A stretch of DNA of 64,000 nt from Capsaspora owczarzaki ATCC 30864 (Eukaryota; Opisthokonta; Filasterea). Below the pieces are notes generated by a model. The model was not told the origin of the DNA and made no database searches. It saw only the letters and a list, made by a program, of their open reading frames with translations. Shown here piece after piece: positions 33,485 to 43,946 of the stretch (position 1 is the stretch's first letter; each line of letters opens with the position of its first letter). Location of the stretch: contig NW_011887295.1 of the NCBI RefSeq assembly GCF_000151315.2, positions 124,001 to 188,000 of the forward strand, written 5' to 3'. Made by a program: the position numbers and the translations under genes.

Positions 33485-35345
33485 ATGTCGGCTGCGCAAC
33501 CGCGTGTGCGATCCAAGCTGCCACCCACGCTCGACTGCCACGGACGTACATTCGCACTGACTGGCGGCGGCGGCTACTTTGGCCGGTACGTGCAGGTGTG
33601 AGTTGTGTTGCAGCGGGCGTTCCAACATCACTGACCTCGTTTTTGTATGCGCGTGCTTCTGAATGGATGACAGGCGACTCTGCTCACTCCTGTTGCGCAA
33701 CGGAGCATCTGCAGTGCATCTGTTTGACATGCGCATCGTCCTGCCGACGGACCTGACGCCCGACCAGCTCGCGCGGATTAAGACATTCGAAGTACAGTAG
33801 ATACTCACTCAAAGCAGAACAACAACAAAATCCTCCGCTCCTCGCTGCTCCTTCCATTGGGGACAGTATAGTGAACGACGTACCGAGGTGGTGTTCTGAC
33901 CTTTGGATTTGTATGATTGGCAAAAACCAAAACAAAAACAAAAACAAACACTTGATGTCTCAAGGGCGATATTCGGGACAGCGTTCTGACGGAGAGCTGC
34001 TTTCGCGGAGTCGATGTCGTCTTCCACATTGCTTCGTACGGCATGAGTGGCAAGGAGCAACTCCAACACAAGCTCATTTACGCTGTCAATGTACTTGGTA
34101 CTGAATCAGTGCTGCAAGGTAACCAGGACTTTTTTTGAATTGAGTTTAGCTGGCAGCCGAATCATCATTCTCAGATTGCTCGCGTCTCGCACACTCCCCT
34201 CTGCTTAATACAGCGGCCAAACGGTGCAAAGTCAAAGCTCTCGTTTATACAAGCACAACGAATGTCATCTTTTGCGGAAAGCCCATCATCAACGGCGACG
34301 AAACACTGCCGTACTGCGATCTGGCGCTGCACACTGACAACTACTCGCGAACAAAGTCCATTGCCGAAAAGCGCGTTCTCGAGGTGAATGGCTCGCCTTT
34401 CGAAGAGAGTTCAGCCGTCTCATCAGAGAAGAAGCCTGCAGCTCGACGAACAGCAGCAGCAGCATCAACATCCGATGAGGCACAGCCCGCCGTCCTCAAG
34501 ACCTGTGCCCTTCGAGCGGCTGGCATTTATGGCGAGAATGAAGAACGCCATTTTCCCCGCATTGTGGTATGCAAGCTCGCGTTGCCTCGTCTTTGTTGTT
34601 TGTTTTGAACCCCACAGCGAGAAAGCATGCGTCAAACTTCTCCTCGCTTCCACAAACATCATGCCAGCTCTGTTGGCTCATTGTCAATCCTTTTCTCAAT
34701 CTTGCATTTGCACAGGGGATATATCAAGGCAGGCCTGTTCAGCATGACGTTCGGTCGCCGACGAATCGCGTCGAGTTTGTCTACGTTGACAATTTGGCCG
34801 AGGCACACATTCTTGCTGCCAACTCTCTCCTGGCCCCGCCTGGCTTTGATCTTGCCGCTGGGCAGGCTTACTTTATCTCTGATGGCGAGCCCGTCAACAA
34901 CTTTGAATTCATGCGCCCGCTCGTGGAAGGCTTGGGCTACAAGTACCCGACGCTCGTGCTCCCCTACACGCTCGTGTTTTACATGGCAATGGTGATTGAG
35001 TGGACGCACTATGTTGTTGGTCGATTCTACAACTTCCAGCCTCTATTGACGCGAACGGAAGTGAACAAGACAGGCGTCACCCACTTTTTCAGCATCGACA
35101 AGGCGCGCCACCACCTAGCCTATGTCCCTCGCGTCACGCCCAAGGAAGGCATGCGCCGGCTCGTGGCCTCGTTTGTGGAAAAGGAGGAGCGGGAGCGACG
35201 GGCTCTGCTTCGCAATGGCGCTCCCGCGGGCTCCTTTTCCGTGTTTGCCGGCGTGACATTTGCCGCAGTGTTTCTCATTCTTGTGCTGCAGTATGTCATG
35301 GTTGTTCGCCCCGAGATGGATCGTTTGCAGGAGAGCTCTCGGTGA
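33485..35345 (+). CDS. SDR42E1: SDR42E-like extended short-chain dehydrogenase
   Basis: Exons 33485-33585, 33674-33791, 33965-34118, 34214-34566 and 34716-35345 give 451 aa. A Rossmann glycine motif (TGGGGYFGRRL) is at the N-terminus. The catalytic pair is Tyr168 and Lys172 in DNYSRTKS. Family blocks include ALRAAGIYGENEERHFPRIV, RVEFVYVDNLAEAHILA, YFISDGEPVNNFEF, and RFYNFQPLLTRTEVNKTGVTHFFS. A hydrophobic helix (about residues 415-440) probably anchors it to the ER. The family is 3-beta-HSD-like with a poorly known substrate, probably a sterol or other lipid. Oddity: near the start of exon 5 the conserved peptide appears in another frame (see findings). Confidence 0.92.
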
Positions 35346-35528
35346 GCCCTGTGCGTTATTTTTCGTGTTTGTTTCATTGTGCGAAGGGACTGATTCTCGT
35401 CGAGGTGCTGGGGCAACACAAACCAACGTCGCAATGAAAGAAAAAACCTTCACATTAAAAACGCGCGTTTAACAGAGGACAATGGCAACGATGGCGCTCG
35501 ACTTGAACAACAACAATGTCTTCACTGT

Positions 35529-36404
35529 TCAAAACAATACGTGGCCAATTCGCACATCGGTGGCATCCGTGGGAATAGAGTCCATAATTTGACACGGAAA
35601 CGTCAACGCGATTGTTGCAGGAGCGGTCCAGCCGTTGGCTGCGAACGTTGTGAAAATGCTGCCAATGCGATTTTTGCAAACGGAATGAGTGAATTCTTCT
35701 TGCTCCACGGTTTCCAAGTGCACCGGTGAGCACTGTCTTCAAACATACCGTGTTAGATACTTGTCATAGTAGCCCTTTCCTCGTCCGATGCGATCGCCTG
35801 CTGCCGTGAAGCCGAGTCCTGGGACGAGAATGAGGTCGAGTTTGCCGTTGTCGAGCGGATTTTCGCGCGCAACTGTTTCGGCAGACTCTTTGATACTTGG
35901 CGTCGTGTTCGTCGTCGTCGTATTAGAGTGAGCTGTCGTAGCAGTTGTCGGAGCAGTGGTCGGAGCAGTTGTCTCAGAAGTTGTCGTCACAGATGCTCCT
36001 CCTGCTGCCTCTGCTGGAGAGGCCATCTCGACCTCGGTCGCCTCGGGTGTGAGGACGGATTGGCTGACATGGTACTCTGGCTGCGCAATGTTCATCTCGT
36101 TCCTCGGCAGCGTCGCAATGTCGCGCAACGAGTACACGCGCAGAAAGTCCATCGTGTCTGCCTCGTAGCGCGGCACATAGACTGTCTTTCCTGCCTTGAG
36201 CGAGTCGGCCAGCAGTTCTGCCGTGTCCACCTCGCTCGGCATGGACAGGAACATGGCCACATGCTTGGCCTGCTTGTACCGCTCGCACTGTGTCAGCACT
36301 TGAGTGACAATCCGCTTGGACTCGGCCGCGCGCGTCGCAGTGTCCATTGCTCGCAACCGCGCACGAAGCTCCTTCCGAACCAGCGATTTCAGCTGCAGCG
36401 ACAT
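35529..36404 (-). CDS. MTHFS: 5-formyltetrahydrofolate cyclo-ligase
   Basis: Exons 36404-35749 and 35658-35529, separated by a 90-bp intron, give 261 aa. The N-terminal KSLVRKELRARLRAM, AMFLSMPSEVDT and PRYEADTMDF match the family. LDLILVPGLGF and GRGKGYYDKYL form the ATP-binding and active-site segment. The last exon ends ATIALTF, as in human MTHFS. An insertion of about 70 residues rich in Thr, Ser and Ala lies between the substrate-binding half and LDLILVPGLGF, so the protein is longer than the usual 200 aa. It converts 5-formyl-THF to 5,10-methenyl-THF using ATP. It lies tail to tail with the SDR42E-like gene. Confidence 0.95.
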
Positions 36405-36905
36405 GTTTTTTCTGGCAGGGGACGCGGCACAGCGATGATGGAAGGGGGAAAGTAGCTGAGTGCCTTGGAGACCCTGTCAAACAAGAGTGAGGACTTGAGA
36501 TCTGAGCAGAGCAGAGTAGTGATCCATCCAATGTGTTGATATCTTGCACTGTGTCGTAGATCAGATCGCAACAGTAACAAGTGACCATGCAGTGTCAAAT
36601 CAGGCTGTGGCCTCCAATCCAACGCCAGTCATATTGACCTCCCTCCGATCTCTCCCTTCATCGACCTATCCATTCTATCAAGATCTCGCTCTATCTCGCT
36701 CGACTCCATTCGTAGTATCGCTGCTCTTTTGTTCCGATTACATTACACTCAGTCCACTGTCACTCTTTGAAAACACTTTTTTTTTTTTTGTTCCTTCTTC
36801 CTGAGCTCCAAACTTTTATTGTTGAGCTCTCATCTGAATTTGTGTGAATTTGTGCTGTGAGGAAGGGACGGAAAGGGAAGACGTTGTGTGTGTGTGCCGT
36901 GGCTA
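36405..36905. promoter_or_regulatory. Divergent promoter region, MTHFS and TMEM63-like
   Basis: About 500 bp separate the two start codons. A TCAGTC motif in plus orientation lies at 36749-36754, 152 bp before the TMEM63-like ATG. A T-run at 36779-36790 follows it. No coding sequence is visible. Confidence 0.35.
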
Positions 36906-39900
36906 ATGTCGTCAGGCGAGTGCAATCTGAACACGACCGCCGAGCGGCTTCAGGACGGCGGCATCCCTGCGACCCTCGCCATCAACATACCTGGATTCGT
37001 GCTGCTCTTTGCCCTGTTCTGCTACTTTAACCGCGCGCCACGAGCGGCGGCGCAGACATCTGAACGCGCGCCACTGCTGGACAGCCAAAGTCGGAGCTCG
37101 GCTGCGACGGCCACCGCGAGCACCAGCAGCAGCACCAGCACGCCGTCTGGCACGAGTGCAGCAGCAGCAACGCAGTACAGCAAGAAGCGGCCGAGCGCGC
37201 AGCGGCTGCTGTCGTACGACGAGACGGGCAGCTCAACCGGCCTGCTGGGACGCAGCCACGCTGCTGACGCTGACGCCGACGCCCATGACCGACCAGCCAA
37301 TGCTGCTGCGAATGCTGCGAATGCTGGCGGCGGCAATGGCAGCGCAGAGTCAATGCTGCAAGACAGTCAAGACGACGACGACGACGACCAGCCTGACGAG
37401 ACGGTCGTTGAGCTTGTCGACGATCGCGACGCCCGCTTCTTCCATGGCATGGGCTACATCTCATGGATTGGTACGAACATTTACATTATGATAATGATGA
37501 TGATGATCATCATCATCATCATCCAGCCAGAAAGCAGCAGTTAGAATTTTAACACTTTTTGACTTACTCCGGGTGCTTCTTCTCTTTTGCTGCTGGTGGT
37601 CTGTTTCCCAGGTCCGCTGATCAAACGCACGGACGCCGAAATGAGCAAGACCGCTGGCATTGACGCAATTCACTACTTGGTCTTCACCCGCGTCCTGCTC
37701 GTGTTGACCGCGGCGATGGCCCTCCTGTCCACGGGCGTCGTGCTGCCAATCAACTACCTCGCGTCAGACAGCTTCCACGGCTTTGCTGCAACCACCATCT
37801 CCAACATCCCGTCGAATTCCAACAGCATTTGGGTGCACGTTGTCTTTACCGGCGTTTACGCGTTTGGCACGTACTATGCGCTGAGCCGCTTTTACGCATG
37901 GGTGCAACGCACGCACCACCAGTGGCGCGTCGAGCGGCACGACACGGTCATGATTTCCAACATTCCAATCGAGGTGGGGCCCGAGATTGTCCGACAGCAT
38001 TTTGGGTGGGCATACCCTGAAGCAACCGTTCGGGACGTGCGCCTGGCCTACGACGTGCGGGAAATTTCGTCCGTTTTCAAAAGGCTGCGCCATGCTCGCC
38101 ATGCGCTTGATCGTGCCGAGGGGCTGCGCCGACGCGACGGTGGAGACGGACCGACGTCGCGCAAGCCAATGTTCTACGGCCCAGTCGTCAACGACATTGA
38201 ATACTACCGCGAGGAAATCCGTGCCCTGGAGGCCCAGGTGGAGTCTTGCAAACAGCGGCTCCAGGGCGCGTCGGCAGGCATCGCGTTCGTGTCGTTCGAA
38301 GCACCAGAAATGGCCGCAACCATCATTGCCCAACACCGCTCCGGCTGGCCCAAACACTCGATGCACTCGGCTCTGCTCCGTCCGACGTCCTGGTTTGTGG
38401 AGCTGGCCCCGTTGCCGTCCGATATTCACTGGCCTGCCCTCGGAATCAGCAATTTCGCGTGGTACATTCGGTTTTTGGTCGTCAACGCCATCCTGCTGCT
38501 CTTCTTGCTCTTCTTTACCACTCCCATCTCCCTCCTCTCCTCCTTGGAGCGACTGAGCAAAACAGAAGCCTTTTCGGGAATCTCCGCCTCCATCGCCGAC
38601 TCGAGTTTCCTCACCAACTACCTCCCCACACTGCTGCTCTTCTTGTTTGCCCTGCTGCTCCCGCTCATCATCTTTTGGAGCACCGAGCTGGAGGAGCATC
38701 GCACTCGATCCAACATGCACTTGTCTCTGGCGCGCAAGACCTTTGCCTACCTGGTCATGTCCATCCTGATCCTTCCTGGGTTTCTGCTCACGAGCGCCGA
38801 CGCCTTCATTGAAATCACCCTCGGCAAGAACGAAAGCTTGGTCGACAAGTTTGAGTGCGTCTTTTTACCCGACAATGGCGCGCTGTTTGTCAACTACCTG
38901 CTCATGGCTTCGCTGCTGGGTATTCCGATTGCCATGCTCAACTTGCTGCCGCTCTTGGTTTTCAAGTACCGCGTGTGGCGCGCAGTGACAGCTTCGGAGC
39001 TTGCACGAGCCCAGCGGGCGAAAAAGCAAACTTTTTCCTACGGCGAAGAGTATGCACGACTGGCGGCCATTTTTTGCATCGTTCTCGTGTTTAGCACCAC
39101 CTGTCCCATCATTACCGTCATCGGCGTCGTCTACTTTGGGCTCAAGTACCTGTCGGACAAGTATGCACTGTGCTTTGTGCACAACCCCACGTTCACGAGC
39201 GACGGACGGCTCATCAAGACCTCCATCAACTTTATTCTCGTGTGCGTCGTGATATTCGAGATTATTGTGCTCGGCTTTTTCATTCTCAAGACGGAGGCAG
39301 CCTCGCCGATTTCGCGCACGCTGCTGATTGTGCTTGTCCTCACCCTCTTCCTCATTGCGCTCAAATTCTTCAAAGTCAGCTGCTACCCGCTGGTTGGCTT
39401 CCGTCCGCCCTCGAAGCAAGAGCGGATGGCGCGGCAATTGCGCGCTCCCGAGCAACCAAACGGGGCTCAGTCCGTTTCAGTGGCCGGCAGTGGAGTGATT
39501 CCTCCGGCCGACGCCGACGAGGATGCCCCAAGCGATGTCGGCTCGGAATCCGATGACGACTTTAACGCAGATTTGGCGTTTGCTGCGTCCGACGATGAGG
39601 AAGACTATGTCGCCCAAAAGCAGCAACGGCAGGCTCGGCAGCTCCAGCGTGCCGCTCGCCGCCATGCCAAGGAGCAGCAGGAAGCCGATATGGCTGCCTC
39701 CGCCGCCGTGACTTCACGAGAGCACGAGCGGCCTTACGTTCCTCCATTTATGCTGAACTGGAGTGCCAAGGGCGAGTGGTCATCGGAGCCCCGTTGGGAA
39801 AACTTTGGGGCTCAACAGCGTCCAGCGCAGCAGATCCGGTCTCCCCCGCAGCCTGTCGTCACGACTCAACCCGCCAGCCGCGATCTCACAAGTCCAGTTG

Positions 39901-39953
39901 TCATTCCCCGTGACGACTCCCACGCAGATGCGCACGAGTTGCATCCCGAGTAG
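36906..39953 (+). CDS. TMEM63/CSC1-family osmosensitive cation channel
   Basis: Exons 36906-37470 and 37612-39953 give 968 aa. The first exon carries a short extracellular start, one membrane segment (ATLAINIPGFVLLFALFCYF) and a long cytosolic loop rich in Ala, Asp and Ser. The second exon carries the rest: HYLVFTRVLL, IPSNSNSIWVH, VMISNIPIEV (the RNA-recognition-like cytosolic domain), and a bundle of about ten more hydrophobic segments. The middle block with TCPIITVIGVVYFGLKYLSDKY is the most typical of the family. The C-terminal 200 residues are hydrophilic with acidic and Gln/Arg stretches. Family members are mechanosensitive or hyperosmolality-gated channels of the plasma membrane or lysosome. 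Confidence 0.93.
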
Positions 39954-40034
39954 TGCGAGAGTGTTAATTTTTGTTGATGACGTATGTTTTTGGCTTTGAC
40001 GAGCGATTCGTGCTGTCTTTGGTGCACAAATTTG

Positions 40035-40120
40035 ATGATTACATGTTTTGATGAATGCATGTTTTGAGGAATATATGTTTTGATGAATACATGTTTTAAT
40101 GAATCCGTGTTTTGATGAAG
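40035..40120. repeat. 16-bp minisatellite between TMEM63-like and SPAG7-like
   Basis: Five imperfect copies of a 16-bp unit, ATGAATACATGTTTTG, with one to three changes per copy and a truncated sixth copy. It sits in the 193-bp spacer between two convergent gene ends. Confidence 0.85.
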
Positions 40121-40146
40121 ATGAACGTTGAATTGTAAATCTGTTT

Positions 40147-41660
40147 CTAAAATGTGGCAGACCCGGCATCCTCACCAGCACTTTCTTCGTCACTCTCGAC
40201 GTCATCGTTCTCGCCATCCATTCGGATGCGCTTGCTGCGCTGGGAGCGAACAACATCCTGAAGCTCTTCGATTGAGCGCAAGTCGCGCTTTCGCACTTCC
40301 ACCTGATGGATGAGGTCTGCGTCGAGAACCTCTGCTTGTCGCTTTTTGCGTTGCCTTGGAATCTATGATGCCAGAGAGCACAAGCATGGTCAGTGACAGT
40401 GACAGCAAAGGTCGAAAAACGCCTCCCTTTGCCACGCAATGGAATGCAGCACAACAAACCTTTGAGTCTTCTTCCACTTTGGCCAACGCCTCGAGTCGTT
40501 TCTGGACAGCAGAACAGAGGGTGTGAAAGAATATGAGTATGCGTGCAAGTTTGTGACTACCGAAACATGTTTCTGAAGGATGACAGGACGCGCAACGCAC
40601 CTGGAACGCCTCGGGATCTTTCAATCGCTCCAAATCCTCGGCGCTGGGCGCAGCCTCGGCCTTGAAGAGTTTGATGTGGCGATCCACGCCATCTTCGCCA
40701 AACGCATGCGTGATGAGCTTGAGCTCATCAGCGACAGAATGCCTGCGTGAACGAAAACGGATTGGTGAGTCAGGCCAAAAAGAAGTGCGCTCAAGCAAGA
40801 AGGCTTTGTTGTTCGCTTACACGATGGCACGCTGCAGGTTGTCCATCGGCGGTAAATCCAACGACATTGCAGCACTATTTCGATTTTGCAAACGAGTGCA
40901 CGTTAGAAACGCCACATACAAGAAAACCTTATTTTTGCCCATCCCCAAGCATTCTGACCTGTCGCCAATGAATTTGAGCATGTCTGCGTGCATCTTGTCC
41001 CGGAACGCCTGCCGCTGCTCCTTTTCCTTCTTAACGAGCGCTTCTTTTTCTCTATAGCAATGTTAACGACACCGTTGAACAGTGAGTTGAAAATCACACA
41101 ATCCCTCAGATTCTGAGACTTGTTGCATTCTCAGATCACCAACTCAGACATTCTTCCACCCACAATCCCGCAGTTGCTTTCCATCACTTTCTTCCATAAA
41201 CCACATACAATCTGAATCGCTCTGCCATGTCGCTGGCTGCGCGTGCTGCTGCGGCTTCAGCTGCCTTGCGTTGAGCGAGCGCTGCAGCAGCAGACGCCTG
41301 AGATGCGGCCGCCGCTGCTGTTGCCGCCGCACTCGATGCTGCAGTCTGTTGTGCTGCAGCCGACGCAGACGCGGCGTGTGTCGAGTGTGTGAGCTGTCCC
41401 GAGGCGTTTCGTGCTCCAGCAGCGGCGGTGCTTGGCGCGGCAGTCCCCAACGCCCGGCCCCGCGGCAGCAGCGCCGGATTGATGGCGTACTTGCTCGTCG
41501 TCGGGCTGCCTGCTATTGAGCTGTCCGCTGAAGGACCGGTGGTTGTTGCTGCTGCTGCTGCTGCTGCTGCTGCGGCTGCTGCTGGTCGTGGCTGCGCTGC
41601 TGCAGCTGGTTTCTTGTGCATCGACCCCAGAATCGAGTCAAGCAGTCCTCCCCCAGCCAT
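40147..41660 (-). CDS. SPAG7: SPAG7-like R3H-domain protein
   Basis: Exons 41660-41209, 41051-40959, 40874-40821, 40742-40601, 40501-40460 and 40362-40147 give 332 aa (human 227). The start MAGGGLLDSILGSMHKK parallels the SPAG7 N-terminus. Residues of about 150-265 cover EKEALVKKEKEQRQAFRDKM, then the R3H-like part (NLQRAIVHSVADE, THAFGEDG, HIKLFKAE). The C-terminal KRDLRSIEELQDVV and SKRIRM match the end of SPAG7. Exon 1 adds about 130 residues that are mostly alanine, with a 12-Ala run, absent from animal SPAG7. The R3H fold suggests binding of single-stranded nucleic acid. Its cellular role is poorly defined in any organism. Confidence 0.88.
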
Positions 41661-41676
41661 GATTGTCAGGAAAGCG

Positions 41677-41682
41677 TACTGA
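41677..41682 (-). promoter_or_regulatory. TCAGTA initiator-like motif upstream of SPAG7-like
   Basis: GCTCAGTACGC on the coding strand, 17 bp before the ATG at 41660. It deviates from TCAGTC at the last base. Confidence 0.2.
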
Positions 41683-41946
41683 GCGTGTGTTATTGAGTCG
41701 TAAGAGTAGTTTAGTGGATGACTTGTCGTTTGTCCGAGAGTTGAGGCTTTTTTGATCGGGTTTTTCGGAAACTGTATGAAGAGTGACGAATGGAAATCGG
41801 ATTCCTGAAACAAAGATCACCTCGACCTTGTCTTCTGAGAAACGCTTACTGTGAACATAGACCGAGGGTTTCTCGTCTTTTGACAAAGTTTCTTAACGCA
41901 AATCACAACAAAAGAGCAATGTACAGAAGCAGCAAACCCTTCTTGT

Positions 41947-43580
41947 TTACACCTTCTCGAGGGACGCAAGCTCGGATAGCTGGTTCAGGACGTTGCCAAT
42001 CACAACGGGATTCTGGCTAAAGAGCTTCACACGCCCTTCAGCGCCGACGTAGGCAGTGCCAGTGCCGATGCGTGTTAGCTGGAGCGCAGATAATCGAATG
42101 CCCGAAATGCTGAAAAAGTGCTCCTCGAGTGCCTTCATGAATGCTTGCGAAGTGTCCACGGCCAAAAACATGCTCGACGCATCGCCAGCTTCGCGCTGGG
42201 CGGCTTTGCTTCGATTGAGCGCATCGCACAGCTGGAACAGCGTGTCGGCATCGATGGCGAATGCTACTTCCCGGAGACCAAAGACAGTGGCGGGGACATC
42301 AAATGTCAATTCTAACGGCAGGGCTTGATTCGTTGGCGGCGGCGGCAGCAGCAGCGGCAGCAGCAGCAGCGGCAGCAGCAGCAGCCGTGTAACTCACATT
42401 CTGCGCGCTCCACATGAATGCCATCCAAGCCAGCTCGACCGGCGGAAAGGCGAGGTGGGTAACCTTGCAATCAAACGTGCTCTCGAGCCACCCGCACACC
42501 TCCTGCGTGAGCTGGGGTGTGCTTTTAACGAGCAATAAGGGCAGAAAGGTAAAGTCTTTGTTGTCTGCGTCGTCCTGAACCGTGCCGCCGTTGCCGCCCG
42601 CTGCGTCACTCCCGGCTGGTCGTGCTCGTCGAAAGTTGCCGAGCACGGCCAACAGGCGGCTTTCTGGGGCAGCACCGGCGGCCTTTTGTTTGGCCGTTTC
42701 CTCGGCCTGCAGTTGCCGACCCCGGAGCGACGACGGCACCGCACGCGGAGGCGCCGCCACCACAATACCCAAAGCCCGTGGTACGCCCGGCAATCGATCG
42801 ATGCCCGGGAGCAGTCCGATGTTGGCAGCACCAATCTCTGCACTGCCGTTCGCAGCGGTTGAGCTGCTGCTACTGCCGTTGCTGTTGCTGGCGTCAATCA
42901 GCGCCGCATGGCTCCGATCGCGGCGCGCCACGAGTGCTGCCGTCAACGACCGACTATACAACCGAAGTGACTGTGCGTCTGTCTGCATGCGGTAGAGCGG
43001 CGAGACGCGGAATGCGTGCCAGGTCTTGTTTGACAGCGATTGGACTCGCGGGAAGTGCTCCTCCTAGCAAAATATCGCCCATTACATGTCAGTAAGCAAC
43101 ATGAACAAGTCTCGCCGAGGGGGTCGGGGGAGAGAAGCCTATTGAGCCCTGCGAACGGATGCGAGATTTTTTGGCGGGAAAATCTCAAACGGTTTTCTGT
43201 TTTGGCTGGCTTACGATTGGACTGCTCTGGGCAGTGGATGCTGCGGCGGCGGCGGCGGCGGCGGCGGGCCTGCGTGCGCTGCCGGTCGCATTGATGTTAC
43301 TACTCGCAGCGGGAGAGGCAGCAGGAGCAGCAGCAGCAGGAGTGGACGAGGACGAGTGATGAGGCGATCTGCTCGTTGTTGGAAAGGGCGCTTGTCGGGC
43401 CGCTGTGCTCGACCGGGGCTGCGTCCAACAATCAGTGTCAGAGGCGCAAGTTCAGAAGTCAGTTGCGAGGGTCAAGTTGAGGCCAAGTCATTGGGGGAGG
43501 GGGGTTGGGAGTTTTACCGTTGCAATCCTGCTATGTGAGGACGACGACGACGACGGCGTTGCTCGCTCTTGACTGGACAT
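41947..43580 (-). CDS. CENPL: Centromere protein L homologue
   Basis: Exons 43580-43518, 43418-43215, 43063-42394 and 42311-41947 give 433 aa. Residues 1-90 are Ser/Ala/Pro-rich. Then the CENP-L pattern appears: KTWHAFRVSPLYR, LRLYSRSLTAALV, FLPLLLV, GWLESTFDCKVTHLAF, LAWMAFMWSA. The last exon has TFDVPATV, then AFMKALEEHFFSISGIRLSA, LTRIGTGTAYVG, and NVLNQLSELASLE at the end, all collinear with human CENP-L. In animals CENP-L pairs with CENP-N to read the CENP-A nucleosome within the inner kinetochore. The donor of intron 3 is uncertain: GTGAGT at 42397 looks better but breaks the phase, while GTTACA at 42393 keeps it. That intron is largely a GCN-type repeat. Confidence 0.85.
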
Positions 43581-43946
43581 TCAATGCCGATGCGTTCAGT
43601 ATTTCGATTGAAGTGAATTTGAGAACGAAGACTGAGTTTGAGAAAGAATTGAGAAAGCTGAATGCAATTCTTCCGTTGCGTTTCAATAACGAAACAAGCT
43701 CTTCGACGCTGATCAACTTTGACAATCTCGAAATCAGATTGAAGTAGCGTTTTGACTGCACGTCATGTCGTGCTTGTGTCCAATATTAGCTCGACAATTC
43801 AACCCTATCCAGAAATCTCAGATTCAGATCCTTTATCTCAGTCTTTTTTTTTTCTTTTTGTCTTTTTCTTCTGTTTCCCTCCTCGCTCAATTCCCCCGCC
43901 CCCACCCCCTGAACACTCGATTGCTCATACACAACGCGCGCCACCC
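43581..43946. promoter_or_regulatory. Divergent promoter region, CENP-L and ABCA
   Basis: A 366-bp spacer with one initiator-like motif facing each way: TCAGTC on the minus strand at 43630-43635 (50 bp from the CENP-L ATG) and on the plus strand at 43838-43843. The plus-strand copy is followed directly by a T/C tract and lies 109 bp before the ABCA ATG. Confidence 0.45.

Noticed and set aside
37764-38720. 318-codon open frame on the minus strand
   Set aside because: Antisense to the TMEM63-like second exon.
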